A stretch of DNA of 64,000 nt, taken from NCBI GenBank assembly GCA_903813345.2, contig CAIIXF020000001.1, forward strand, positions 47,635,885-47,699,884, written 5' to 3'. How positions within the stretch are numbered: position 1 is the first letter of the stretch; every line of letters starts with the position of its first letter. A program made the position numbers and the translations under genes. This document shows positions 13,201-23,924 of this stretch, in pieces. Under the pieces are notes generated by a model that was not told the DNA's origin, did no database searches, and saw only the letters and a list, made by a program, of their open reading frames with translations. This stretch comes from Owenia fusiformis (lineage: Eukaryota; Annelida; Polychaeta; Sabellida; Oweniidae).

Positions 13201-16200
13201 CTTATTGGTTTGATATATCGTTGTCATATTGCATGGTCAGCATTTGTGCTTGATTACCCGAAATTGCAATTTAGTAATCATTTGCAATTAAGTCAGGTTT
13301 TGAGATTTTGTCATGTTTATGTCTTGTGTTATGAAATGTAATTAGTAGTGTTTCTAATAACATCTTGATGGGCATTTGTTCTAGGGAACCACCTCAACTT
13401 CTGGTAAACAACAACCACAGGCAGCACCAGCTGGTAAGAAGCCACTAACAAAGAAGCAAAGATTAGCAGAGCAGAGGAAGAAAGAGAAGGTACATTAATC
13501 TGTAATTTGACTAAACCATTTAATAGCTTAGCCTTTGTAATGTGATCATTAAGTTCATGCGAGTGTTCCAAAATGCAGTTTTGAAATTAAAGCCTCACTA
13601 TGAGTATTTTCAACATCAAAATAAAGATTTGCTTTTGAATTTCTTAGTATTTCCAATGGATTGACAAGTACTTTATCTTTCATTGGACATCAAAAAGAGC
13701 TCAAACGGGTCACATCAAAGTAAAATAAATTATTAAAAATATTTTTGATCTGTCAAGTTTTTATACATCAAGTTTTTACCAATGTCAGTGAAAGGTGGCG
13801 AAGTTGTTTGTAGTACATGATTCATTCATTTTTATAGAAGTGTCGCCACCTTTTAAATCGAAGAGTTATTTAAAAACATGCAAGTTGTCAAAAATTGCAT
13901 GCACTACGAAAGATCTCTGAACTTCAAATGCTGTTTTCTCTGTGATTTAGTTTTTTCTTGGTTCAATATTAATGCAAATCAAGCTTTGTATCATATTTGA
14001 TTGAGTTTGTAACTAACATGTTAAATGATTATTTTATTAAATGAAATTATAGGAGGCAGCAGAGATAACTGAGCAGCTAAAGAGAGATCAGGAGGAGAAG
14101 CAAAGGAAAGAGGACGAAAGAAAGGAAAAAGAGAGGAGAAAAGAGGAGGAACTTAGGTCCATGAAAAAGTAAGGTTTCATTGTATTGACATACTGTATTT
14201 CTTTATCAAAAAAAACAAGACCTTCACTTCTTTGTTAGCTATTTCGCATTAAAAATCAGCTTGAACTGGAAGATTCTTGAGAAAAATGAGAAGAAATATG
14301 AAATTCAGAAAATGTTGTTTGAAAATGTTCAGAAAATAACTAAAAAATAGATTTATGATCATGACATATCCCCACACAAGACAACTTCCTCAAGTTGGAT
14401 GTTACATATGTCAATGATTACACTAGCTATGATAACTTACCATAAACCTATTGCTAAAATACATATGAGCTTTATTGTTAAGCTGTGCAGAATGAATCAT
14501 AATGTCAGTCAGTTATAGAGGAAAAATGCTGTCACTGCAATCTGATGTGATGTAGTATTTCTGTTTTTGTTGTTTCAAAGGATTTCATTCAAAGAGTGTA
14601 GATGCTCTTATAAGAGTGTAGGAGCTCATTTAAAGAACACAATTAATTTCTTGAAAAGGGGAGTAATAATTGATAACTGAGATAATGTTTTGTTATAGGA
14701 ACGTCTACATACCTGTTGTGAGTAGCTCTAAACTAACGGAAACTGAGGCACGTAGCAGGATTAACCAAGAGAAAGAGAAAGGTAAGAGATATCATTGTAA
14801 AATATACCTGGAGTAATATTCTAGTATCTGGAGATGTATATTAATAAGCCTAATGAAAATACCATTGATTCTGCATTACTTTGCATTGAATGGTTAAGAA
14901 TAATACTAACAATTACATTTTAAAGATGTTTAAAATATAACCAAGATTCCTTTAAATTTGACAAATGGGAGCTCAAGTGTCATTACTTGTTGATCACCCT
15001 GCATTTTGGTTAACATTGCTAGTTAAAGAGAATCTCTTATTTCAGATGCAGAGGACAGTGAGAGTGACTCAAGTCCTAGTAACCATGGCAACACTGTCAA
15101 GGATACTCCATCTGTAGAGCCTGCCTCAGCCAAGGTGAGGCAACCCAAGGTGAAGGCTGCTCCTACACTCTCAGCACCAAAAGTCAACAACACCAATGCT
15201 TCTAGAATCAACAAGGATATTGAGTTGGGTACAGGATCAAGATTTGCAACATTGGCAGACCTTGAGGGCCTAGAGAACATAAGCCAAAAAACAAATAAAA
15301 AACCAAAGAAAAAAGGTATTAGGGGGAATAAATATTTTTAGCATTGCATTCTAACAACTTACTACTTAGTACTTGCATATATGTGTCAGTGCTCTCTCAT
15401 TTCTAAATTAGTTTTTGGGGGAATTTTAGATTATAAAGGATTCAGAAGTCTGTAGCTACGGTTCTATTGTCAATGTGGCCGTATCCTAACCTTTCATTGG
15501 TTGAACATTACATCTACTGGTATATGGATTTTCTTTTATTTGACCCAGAAAAATATGAATTATATACGTCTTAATGTATATTTCTCTGTCTAACTAAAAT
15601 ATGTTATGACTAGTATTTACAATTGGTCATTTTTTTACAGCGCAACCAAACCATCAACCTATGCAAACCAAGGTTCAGGCAATGCAGTATCAGAATACAC
15701 AACATAGACAGCCTAGTAATATACCACCCCGGCTACAAAAGACACAGGCACACTATTCAAATGTATATCAACCACAGTCTGAGTCACTCAGACCTAGCAA
15801 TATTCCGTCCAATACTGACCAGCATACATACAATGCTTATACTGTCCAGGAAGACACTACCCGACATGCTACAGAAAACATGTGGGCTTCAAGACCGCAG
15901 TCATATCGTAGCTATGAACCGACCAATGAAAATGAGGAGGAGGAAATGATTCGTCTTGCCATGGAGCTTAGTCTGCAACAGGAGCAAGAGAAGAAACTGC
16001 AAGAAAAGAAACTGCAGGAGGAAAAACTGCTGATGAAAAAACAACAGGAGCTGAGACAGGCTGAGCAAAAACTGCAAGAGAAACAGAAAAATCGACCAGG
16101 TTTTGCTCAACACAGTTTACCCCCACAAATACATCCATTTAGTGACTCTCCATCCTACGACAAACCCCACTCAGATGATAAGCCACATACATCTTACGCT

Positions 16201-17655
16201 GCATTCAAAGAAAATAATGCATTGATAGATGACAGCTCCACTGAGAAGAATCAACTTAAGGATGTTTTCAAACAGAACTATCAATCCCCATTCCAAAGCT
16301 CAAAACTTAGTTCCCTTGGACCCCATATCACTGACAACGCACCACTTAACACAGTGTATAGCACAGGTTGTCAGAATATTGAAGATATTAACTCTGATAG
16401 TGATGAGTCTTGTGACCTTGATGACCTTGACTCGGCCAGTGATGATGGTAATACAGCTGATTTGTATGCAAAGCCTTCTATTATACCTACTGTTATACCC
16501 CCAATAATACCTACCAATATACCAAAAGCTAGTGGAAACAGTGGAAGTGACAATATCAGAAACTTTTTCCGTGATGGCATCCAGATGACAGACACTAATC
16601 AGGGAGATAGCGATAGAGGAATTGGTGAGCAGTTGCTCTCTGGTCCTGGCTTTTTGGGCAACCAAATAGGTGAACATAAATCATCAAGCAAAGAGATAAA
16701 TGAAAATGCATGTGAACCAATGCCAAGTAGTCACAAACAGATGCCATTATTTACAGGGGATGCTGATTCCCCTTCACACAATCCAGCTGATTCCCCTGTT
16801 CAAAATCCAAAGGGACCTGATGACCCTGTTCAGATTTCAATCAGACCAAATGCCCCTGTTCCCAATTTTGGACATACAGAACCTAGACTGCAGTCTAAAG
16901 TTCCTGTTCATCAAATGACAAATATTATTAACCAAAGTAGAAATCAACAACCACAAAATTTTGGCTATAGCAGACCTAAATCACCCCTTCAGAATGTTGG
17001 ATATCAGAGGCCTAATTCACCCCTCCAGAATGTTGGATATCAGAGGCCTAAGTCACCTCTCCAGAATGTTGGATATCAGAGGCCAAATTCACCTCTCCAG
17101 AATGTTGGATATCAGAGGCCTAATTCACCCCTCCAGAATATTGTATATCAGAGGCCAAATTCACCTCTCCAGAATATTGGATATCAGAGGCCTAATTCGC
17201 CCCTCCAAAATGTAGGATATAAAAGGCCTAATTCACCCCACCAAAATATGGGATATCAACAGCACTCATCAACTCAAAATATGGGACAATTGCCTGCTAA
17301 TCCCCCATATGACATGGGATACCAGCAATCACAATTTGGACACAAGCTTGGTAGGCAGCATGATACAGGAAACCAACAAAACATGGGAAATCAGCATAAT
17401 ATGGGAAGCTTCCGTAATATGGAAAGCTCACATGGCCAGGGAACCCTTTGGCAACAGTATATGGGAAATCGTCAGTATGCACCATTCAAGCAGTCATCAT
17501 TCCCAAACCAAAACATGCGCTATCAGCAGCCATATTGGCAGAAAGGCCAGCAAGCAAACTGGGGGTCACAAAACAATACGAGTAATATGCAATATGGGCC
17601 GTCACCTAACCCCACAGGGAGGAACTATAAGATGCCACCACCTGGCTTTTTATGA
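4208..17655 (+). CDS. J-domain protein with ubiquitin-interacting motif and 12-residue repeats, 12 exons
   Basis: Coding exons: 4208-4280, 8323-8375, 8965-9034, 9611-9684, 9959-9992, 12067-12327, 12847-13034, 13385-13489, 14053-14168, 14699-14781, 15046-15315, 15641-17655. All junctions are GT-AG, phases agree, and the total is 1,113 codons plus TGA. The J domain covers about residues 10-66, with the helix II pattern IKLAYRKLALQL followed by HPD at 39-41; HPD is the motif that stimulates Hsp70 ATPase. An acidic D-rich patch follows (70-90), then a Cys/Arg segment, Lys/Glu-rich probable coiled coils (exons 6-10), and a ubiquitin-interacting motif at 541-557 (EEEEM..LA...S with A549 and S553 at the expected spacing). 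Residues 884-979 are eight 12-residue repeats, and the tail is Q/N/M/G-rich. J plus UIM recalls DNAJB2/HSJ1, but length and repeats differ, so a chaperone/ubiquitin adaptor is inference. The weakest junction is the acceptor at 12,066. Confidence 0.88.
4467..5741. mobile_element. Two overlapping inverted-repeat elements in intron 1
   Basis: Pair A: CGAACTCCCATGCAGTGTCT at about 4,469 and its inverse ending near 5,046, each including GGCGGGCAGA. Pair B: arms 4,623-4,895 and 5,487-5,741, about 85-90% alike over roughly 250 bp, with GAACTCCCGTGCAGTGAT at the outer left end and its inverse at the right. The second arm of A lies inside the span of B, so the pairs interlock. Each terminus also contains its own small hairpin (GCAGTGTCT/AGACACTGC). 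A third related terminus occurs at 19,616-19,664. No transposase is visible. Confidence 0.7.
5050..5184 (+). pseudogene. Possible C-terminal scrap of a LINE reverse transcriptase
   Basis: An open frame immediately right of an inverted-repeat arm encodes a segment with ILLGEQHPQIIDLQLILGLN and then ALHRYLQNTKRF before a stop. This pattern is reminiscent of the end of non-LTR retrotransposon ORF2 proteins. It is about 45 residues long and has no neighbouring RT motifs. Confidence 0.3.
6379..6644. mobile_element. MITE of 266 bp with 24-bp terminal inverted repeats
   Basis: The left end AATGGAGTGCTTCGGCTATT matches the reverse complement of the right end (TACCGAAGTACTCCATT) with a few mismatches. 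The interior has several TGACGT/ACGTCA motifs. There is no coding capacity. It lies in intron 1 of the J-domain gene. Confidence 0.65.
7008..7041. repeat. Perfect 34-bp palindrome
   Basis: The 17-base half-site TATATTCCCTCAAATGT is followed directly by its exact reverse complement, with no loop. It lies in intron 1 of the J-domain gene. Confidence 0.8.
8603..8848. repeat. Short inverted-repeat element in intron 2
   Basis: AATACAGGCTACAGTGAAGT at about 8,625 recurs inverted at about 8,820-8,840 within arms of roughly 30 bp. The left arm also forms its own hairpin (AGCCTGTATT/AATACAGGCT). It is probably a MITE. Confidence 0.6.
10035..11716. mobile_element. 1.68-kb non-autonomous element with about 58-bp terminal inverted repeats
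   Basis: Both ends start AGGTACAGTCACGTGACAG, and homology continues inwards for nearly 60 bp, including GTAGTACACTTTTGATGTA. A second element is nested inside at 10,631-10,917. No transposase frame is seen. It fills most of intron 5 of the J-domain gene. No clear target duplication is visible. Confidence 0.75.
10631..10917. mobile_element. Nested mariner-like MITE (287 bp)
   Basis: The termini are TACAGAGTGTCCC and GGGACACCCTGTA, with inverted homology extending about 70 bp (CCTAGGCAGACATATACCAA). TA at both boundaries fits mariner-type TA target duplication. It is inserted within the element at 10,035-11,716. Confidence 0.7.
16963..17250 (+). repeat. Eight in-frame 36-bp repeats encoding a 12-residue unit
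   Basis: The units encode GYQRPNSPLQNV with small changes (K for N, I for V, H for L, V for the first G). The spacing is exactly 36 bp and the frame is kept, inside exon 12 of the J-domain gene. Each unit has an S-P dipeptide and a tyrosine. A degenerate ninth unit follows before the Q/N/M-rich tail. Confidence 0.95.
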
Positions 17656-17783
17656 ACACGTGAAACTTTATGATATGAATAATGATACATTCAGAGCCAT
17701 TTAAGCACATTAATCTCATGATAAACATAATGGCTAAAGTAAATAGACTGACGTACTGGGGACTGGCTGACCAGGGGACCATT

Positions 17784-17789
17784 AATAAA
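17784..17789 (+). terminator. Candidate polyadenylation signal of the J-domain gene
   Basis: AATAAA lies about 130 bp after the stop codon. Another AATAAA occurs at 18,073-18,078, so either or both may be used. Confidence 0.4.
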
Positions 17790-18264
17790 AACTTTATAGG
17801 GTTATCCATTATCAGAATTTCTAAACCAATTGTAACAATGGATATTGTGACGTCATACTAAGAGACCAATTCATTATAGTATAGTTTCTATTTCTATTAA
17901 TGAACCCCAGTAATATGCAGATAAGCAATAAGTCCATTGCCCATACCAGTTTTGCCAAACTGTTGCCAGGAGCAAATCCTCATTGGCACTTATGCCACTA
18001 TGAGTTTTGTTTCAAATCATGACAGTCAGATACTAGAGGTTGTATACTGGTGTATATAGGCAGCCGACTATAAATAAAATTATTTTGATAAAAAAATCAT
18101 TTCTCCAAATAAAAGGCATTAAAAAGATGGAGGGGTACCTATTATTTATTTATTTTTATTTGCAGAATTGGATTATGGCCTCACCAGCCTGCTTTTTAAT
18201 GTTATAACATATATTTTTTGACAATCATTTGCCAATTTATTTCAATAGAAAGTTATTTGCGCTA

Positions 18265-18740
18265 TATTAATAGACTAGATGCGAGTAGATATATTCTTGA
18301 TTTACGTCATTAAATCTTCAAAATCCAGTCATCAGGCCATTGTGATGCCATATTTAAAATTTACAAGTAAAAGTTCATCTACAAAAATGGTTTCGAAAAT
18401 TATTATTTTTTTGAAAATGTGACTTCTACTTGGGGGAGATTCTTCATAGACCCCATGTTATAAAATCACAAAAAGTTAAATATCTTTTCTTGTATTGGAC
18501 AGATACTATTTTCTTTTACTTGACATATTTTAATTTGCATAACTATTAGATACATAAGGGTGATATGAAAATTGAACCGCTAGAACTGATGAATATTTAA
18601 GTTAAAGCATGGGCTTTCAATTAGTTGAAAGCCCATGGTTAAAGGGAACTTTCTTCTATACCCGCCATGCTATCTGGCCCAAATGAGTCACCTGGTGGTG
18701 AAACTAGTAACTACCTATTCGCATCTGAGTCATTTGAATG
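18265..18740 (+). repeat. Dispersed repeat, copy 1
   Basis: Shares long stretches with 41,419-41,830, for example AACTATTAGATACATAAGGG, GAAAATGTGACTTCTA and the GGTGATGAAACT-type end. No termini or coding capacity are recognised. It lies just after the J-domain gene. Confidence 0.65.
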
Positions 18741-19201
18741 CTCTTTTATGTAGCTGATTCGTATTGTTTATCTATTGTATATACTTATGCTTTTTTGGTA
18801 TAGGTTATTTTCCAACAAGCACACATGCTTATTAAAAGTGGTGATTACTAAGTTATTTTTAAGGTATTGGCAATATTGAATATGCTTATAGTTAAGATTA
18901 TCCTATATGAAATATCAGGATATTGTAATTGTTCTAAGTGTGCGAGCAAAGGAAGGAATATACATGTAATGTGAATGTTTCCAAAAAGATAAATGTATGA
19001 CATTTAAAAAAATTGTGAAATCCAGTCTTTTAAAACATTTAATTTACATCACTACATTTGTAGTTATAGGAATAATGTATGAATAAAAAGCAATAAAATT
19101 ATCAAAATGGTATATATACACAATTATGTTTTTTGAAAAAACTACAGTTTGGCGTCTATAACAGAAGACCTCGGTTATTTAACGTGTCCAATGCAGGAGA
19201 T

Positions 19202-19371
19202 TTAACACCAAGAACAAATTGACCTGTTGAAGATAAGTTCACCGGCTACCACAGGGGGCCGTATTGGCACTCCCTGAACAGCATCAATACGCACTGGAGC
19301 TTCAGTACCCTGAAGGTACGTCACGCTATCAATCATACAGACCAACGAGCAAATGTTGCCCACGGAGTTTC
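19202..19371 (-). CDS. Candidate terminal exon of an unidentified gene
   Basis: A consensus acceptor (TATTTCAG) is followed by 55 open codons and TAA. The stretch is GC-richer than its surroundings and reads like protein (MIDSVTYLQGTEAPVRIDAV, then QGVPIRPPVVAGEL). I do not recognise the family. No upstream partner exon was found between 19.4 and 23.9 kb. The plus strand also has an exon-like reading here ending at an AAG/GTACGT donor, so strand and reality are both uncertain. Confidence 0.33.
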
Positions 19372-19615
19372 CTGAAATATAGATTCATAGTATTGTTTGT
19401 ATATGCTGTGTAATAGAAAATATATTTGACCGGGGTAGACTACCAGGAAAAGTATTGCTTACTAAACAGCTTTTACGTTCTGATACGATGATACATTTCC
19501 AAATACATTCAATATTAAATAAAATTGAAGGAATCGTGAGATAGATATTCCTGCAAGTAGATTGAATTGAACTGAATTAAGTTGAATAGAGGTCTCTGTG
19601 TCCACATATCTTGGC

Positions 19616-19664
19616 GAACTCCTATGCAGTGTCTCGGTTTTAGACACGGGAGTTCGATATCTTG
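19616..19664. repeat. Solo copy of the GAACTCC...GCAGTGTCTC hairpin terminus
   Basis: CGAACTCCTATGCAGTGTCT is followed by CGG and AGACACGGGAGTTCG, forming a small hairpin. It is the third copy of the terminus seen at 4,469 and 5,046. Confidence 0.6.
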
Positions 19665-20850
19665 GTATTAATTGCATTCTTTAAAAAAAATGTTTTTATC
19701 AAGCATTCAAGAGTAATCCGAAAATATTTGTATAACTGGAGGATGTTCATCAAAGTTGATAAAAAAGGAGCCATCTCGTAGCAGAGTACACTATAGTCAT
19801 CCATTCTCAATAACTAGGCACATTTCCATGAGTGAAATGGACCAAAAGTGAAGTTGGTTTAAATGGTTTCAATTTGATGTTTTATTATTTGAATATATGT
19901 CAAGTAGCTAAACCGCAAATATCTTCATCAATCTCAAACTCCTTCATGAAAAATTTGCATGTCGAAGCGCATATGATATTATCTTAAAAATGCAAGTCTC
20001 TGTCATTAACGTTATAGTGGGGTGTCATACAAAGAGACCTGTATTTTGAGCCAAAGCAATATTCTCATGTTTACTTTTGCATCTAAAAATAAGGATATAT
20101 TTTGCCTTGATAATGAATCATATATCAGAAATTTTGAAGATATATAATTGAAACAGACTCACATTGAAGACGGAAATCACAGATGAACTTATTATTCCCT
20201 TTCACGAACAAATCCTAAGTGCTACACGTCATTTCAATTTTGAAGAAAATCAGTCTAACTACGTTACATTTAGCTTTCTTTTCTGATGATGGATAGTATG
20301 AAGAATAAAATGATAGCTACGTTTTGGTGTTTGACACAGGAGGCATGATTTAATTGAGATTTATATATCATGACACCCTTGGTAACGTATATGATTCAAA
20401 AATAGTAACATCGTAGAATCAGTTATATCATTATGAATAATTGCAAAATATCAACTGGTGTTTCTTATATCATGTTTACACTGAAGTTTAAGCAATAATA
20501 ACACTTGAAACAGACATAGTCCAACGCCTAATCATGTTACGTAAATGATGGTGAAAGTCACTAAATTCTAAAATAGCTACATTAAAGAGAACACCAACCT
20601 CAACTATGTATGCAACGCATATGTAATTAACTAAGTGCAACATGCGCTACATGTTTTAAAGAAAAAATGCAGGCTTAAAGTTACTTTTTCTTTCTTTACA
20701 CATTTTAAATGCTAAAATCCTTTGTAACGTAAATGATACAAAACTCACAATGGCGGAATCAATACTATTTAGTATAAAATATGTGAGTATCGTCAAGAAG
20801 AAGCAACGCTAAGTGTCTCCTGATATATACAGAATATCACATCATTTTGA

Positions 20851-20954
20851 GTGATATCATTTTTATCGCCGAGTTGATAAGAAATATCAACACGAGTGAG
20901 CGAAGCGAATGAGTGTTGATAATTGATATCTACGAGGCGATAAAATGATATCAC
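20851..20954. repeat. 104-bp palindromic hairpin
   Basis: GTGATATCATTTTTATCGCC at the left pairs with its inverse at the right. The arms are about 50 bp with the core GAGTGAGCGAAGCGAATGAG. Related GATATCAC-type motifs continue to 21,240. No gene is seen in 19.7-23.9 kb other than candidates already mentioned. Confidence 0.7.
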
Positions 20955-23517
20955 GAGAAATTATGTGATATTGGGTTTATCCCATGATTACAATCACCTT
21001 GTGATGTTCTCATCCAATTTCCAATTTCTCTCAAAAGAGAATAAATTATCTGACCTAACTTCCAACAATATTGTGGCGCGAAATGCAAATGTGATATCAC
21101 ACGGATATGCGTGAGATAAACGATATCACACGCATATGAGTTTGATAAACGATTTTCTGGAAAATATCACACTGATTTCAATAATATCAGAAATATCAAT
21201 AGCTGTTATTGTACTGATAACACATTAATCGTGGGATAACATACGATACATAACTACTAAAAACTTAACTTATTCCTCCATTACCTTTGCTTTGTCATAT
21301 ATATCCTGGACCAAGTTTGCATCTCAGGACTCCGTTCGAATAGCCTTGGGGTTGGCTTCTCCATTTCAGATAAAATATTAGTATTGGAGATTTTCAGACA
21401 AATAATGTCACTTTTTAGAGGAAGAAGACACATTTTGCTTCTCCCTAAAATAATTTCCCTATCATTAGTCTCTACACTTACAAAAAATATTTAAATCAGC
21501 GGTTATCATAAACTGCAGTGACATATTCGCCAACGTGTACCCCAATATCTTCACTGTCAGTATGCATGTCTCTGACATTAACACTTTTAAAAGGTGTTAT
21601 TGTATCTTCTTGTATATCCATAAACCTGTGTGCAGTTCGGCTTTGACACGATTTATTTGCGTTGACCAAGGTAGCCTATGTCCCTTTGCCTGTGACAACC
21701 GTCGGGTACACAGTCCTGTTTTTGTTGTCCTCTTGCAAAATTCATGTTTAATGTGTTACTTGATCATGAAACACTGTCATAGCCGCTTGTGTCACAATGA
21801 TTATTTCGGCATCCCTGGGGTCATTAGCTGCCAATAGTATCTTTTCTGATTTTTCTTTTGTTTTTTCTTGCTGTTAGGCTATTTATTTATTCTTAAAACG
21901 ACCTCTTTATCTTTTCAGATGACATTGCAGCTATTGGGACAATAAAATTATTGAACACGTTCTTTGGCCATGTACGATCCACCTATTTTGTTTTTTCCTC
22001 TCATGATAGTATTTTTGAATTTCTGCACTAGTCTCTCCCATCTACAAAGTGTACATGTTGATAAATAAATATACCGGTAAAGTTTTGACGGCAAACAAAT
22101 GTGTGCACCAGAGTTCATCAACTACGTTACCATCGGTAACGTAAGTTATCATATAATAAAAACACAGGGCCAGAGCTTCAATACAAAATCAATGATAGAA
22201 ACGTGTTTTTATGTACATTTTCACATTTATTCTAACAATGTTTATGCCATAGTTAACATTAAATTAACAACATGTATTCGTTTCACATGAGAGATACTAT
22301 ATAGGGTGTAATACATACCTTAAATTGCGTGGTTTTACTCCGAAAAAGTGGTAGACTTTCTTGATTCAGATTCAAACCAATATGTGAGCTTAAATTTCCC
22401 TCGTTATAAACTTTATTCAGAGCTAGGAGTATGGTAATAGTTATTTTCGTACCACAAGGTATCGAAAATGATGGTATAGTAAATGATGCAAACGACACTC
22501 TCGCTGCTGTATTGTATTCAAACAAAGTTAAATTGGTTGAACATAGTGATTAATCAGGTACACCCCTACCATACAATTAGTTGATATAACATGAATATGC
22601 TCAACTACGTATTGACCGTGGAAACATTGATCACGTAAATGATTTTCTTATCTATAACTTCATGAAAAGCTGTGATTATAATTTTCTAATGCCCAAATCT
22701 TCACGTTTCCAACAGCAACTTGTACGACTTTCTAACAAGTATTTACATTTGAATCCAGAAAAATATATAGCACATTGAATACATTATTTTTTCACCATCT
22801 TTATATAATTCATAGCACAAGGGGGTAAACATAAAAAAAGACTGGCGACATTTGCTTGGGAATATTTTTGGTAAGGTGAAAATGTCAAAATGATCGTTTC
22901 TATCATTTGACTAGAAGCTAGGATCATCTTGTGTATAAGAAAACACTTTATATGGGATGTTACGTATAAAAAGTTCTTCAATGACACCATACAATCCTGA
23001 TTTTTGATATGGCGACAGTCACGTAAATTATGAATAGGCATATTCGAGTACATATAATAAAATATGTGTAACTTAGAAATCATATATTACATACGTGCTT
23101 GGTAGAGGGTCATATATACTACTTGTAAACACATGAAAAATTGATGTCAGTAATGTTAATACTAAGACTGAGCCTGGCGACATCAATTGTGCCTAGTTAT
23201 TGAGAATGGATGTACACAGTGAAATGTCAGCGCCCAGTTGGAAATATGTACACGAATTCTTAAGCAAGCGAAAAAACGATGGGTCTTAGGACTAGGTTTA
23301 CCTATTTAACTTCGTCAGCTTTGGATAAGTTTGATTTTGGTGAACCTGTTTGAAATGAATCTCAAAACATTTTATCAAATGTGCTATCATCTACCAAAAC
23401 TCCCGACATGGACCATATACTACAACCATAAAATTGCCTTAGTAACCGACTTCTTGTCAACATTTGAGATGAACAGCTGAAATAATAATTATAACTTTTA
23501 GACTGCCCATAATATTT

Positions 23518-23523
23518 TTTATT
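23518..23523 (-). terminator. Candidate polyadenylation signal for the CqsA-like gene
   Basis: AATAAA on the minus strand, about 400 bp beyond the stop codon. It is the nearest canonical signal I found. Confidence 0.3.
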
Positions 23524-23924
23524 CTGTAGTCAAAATAAAAATGTACAAACTATATAACGTATATCAGCTATATACAGCATATTTACAATGACTCATCCAC
23601 ACTGTTGAAAAATATATCTTTAAATTTATAAATATCCACACTTTTTCATTTTTGACAGTTTTAAACTGTCACTTTAGACACTTTATAAGTCAGTCGATGA
23701 CCCGAGTTGTATTTACACAGTTCATAAAAATGACATTTTGAAGATGCCTTGTAATATTCTTGTGAGATAAACGTGATTTGAGTTAATTAATTACACACCA
23801 AATGTAAAATTACAACACGATAGATAACAAACTAAATCTAAAATAATATGTTTTACAAAGGTATCTCTAATGATTTGATTTATGAGATTTTGGATGCTCT
23901 CATTGATCTTTGGCACTATTGCAA

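Noticed and set aside
16300-16677. 125-codon minus-strand ORF and other frames across 15.6-17.7 kb
   Set aside because: Shadows of the large last exon of the J-domain gene.
21535-21837. 100-codon plus-strand ORF and exon-like minus-strand pieces
   Set aside because: No family recognised, weak splice signals, no consistent strand.
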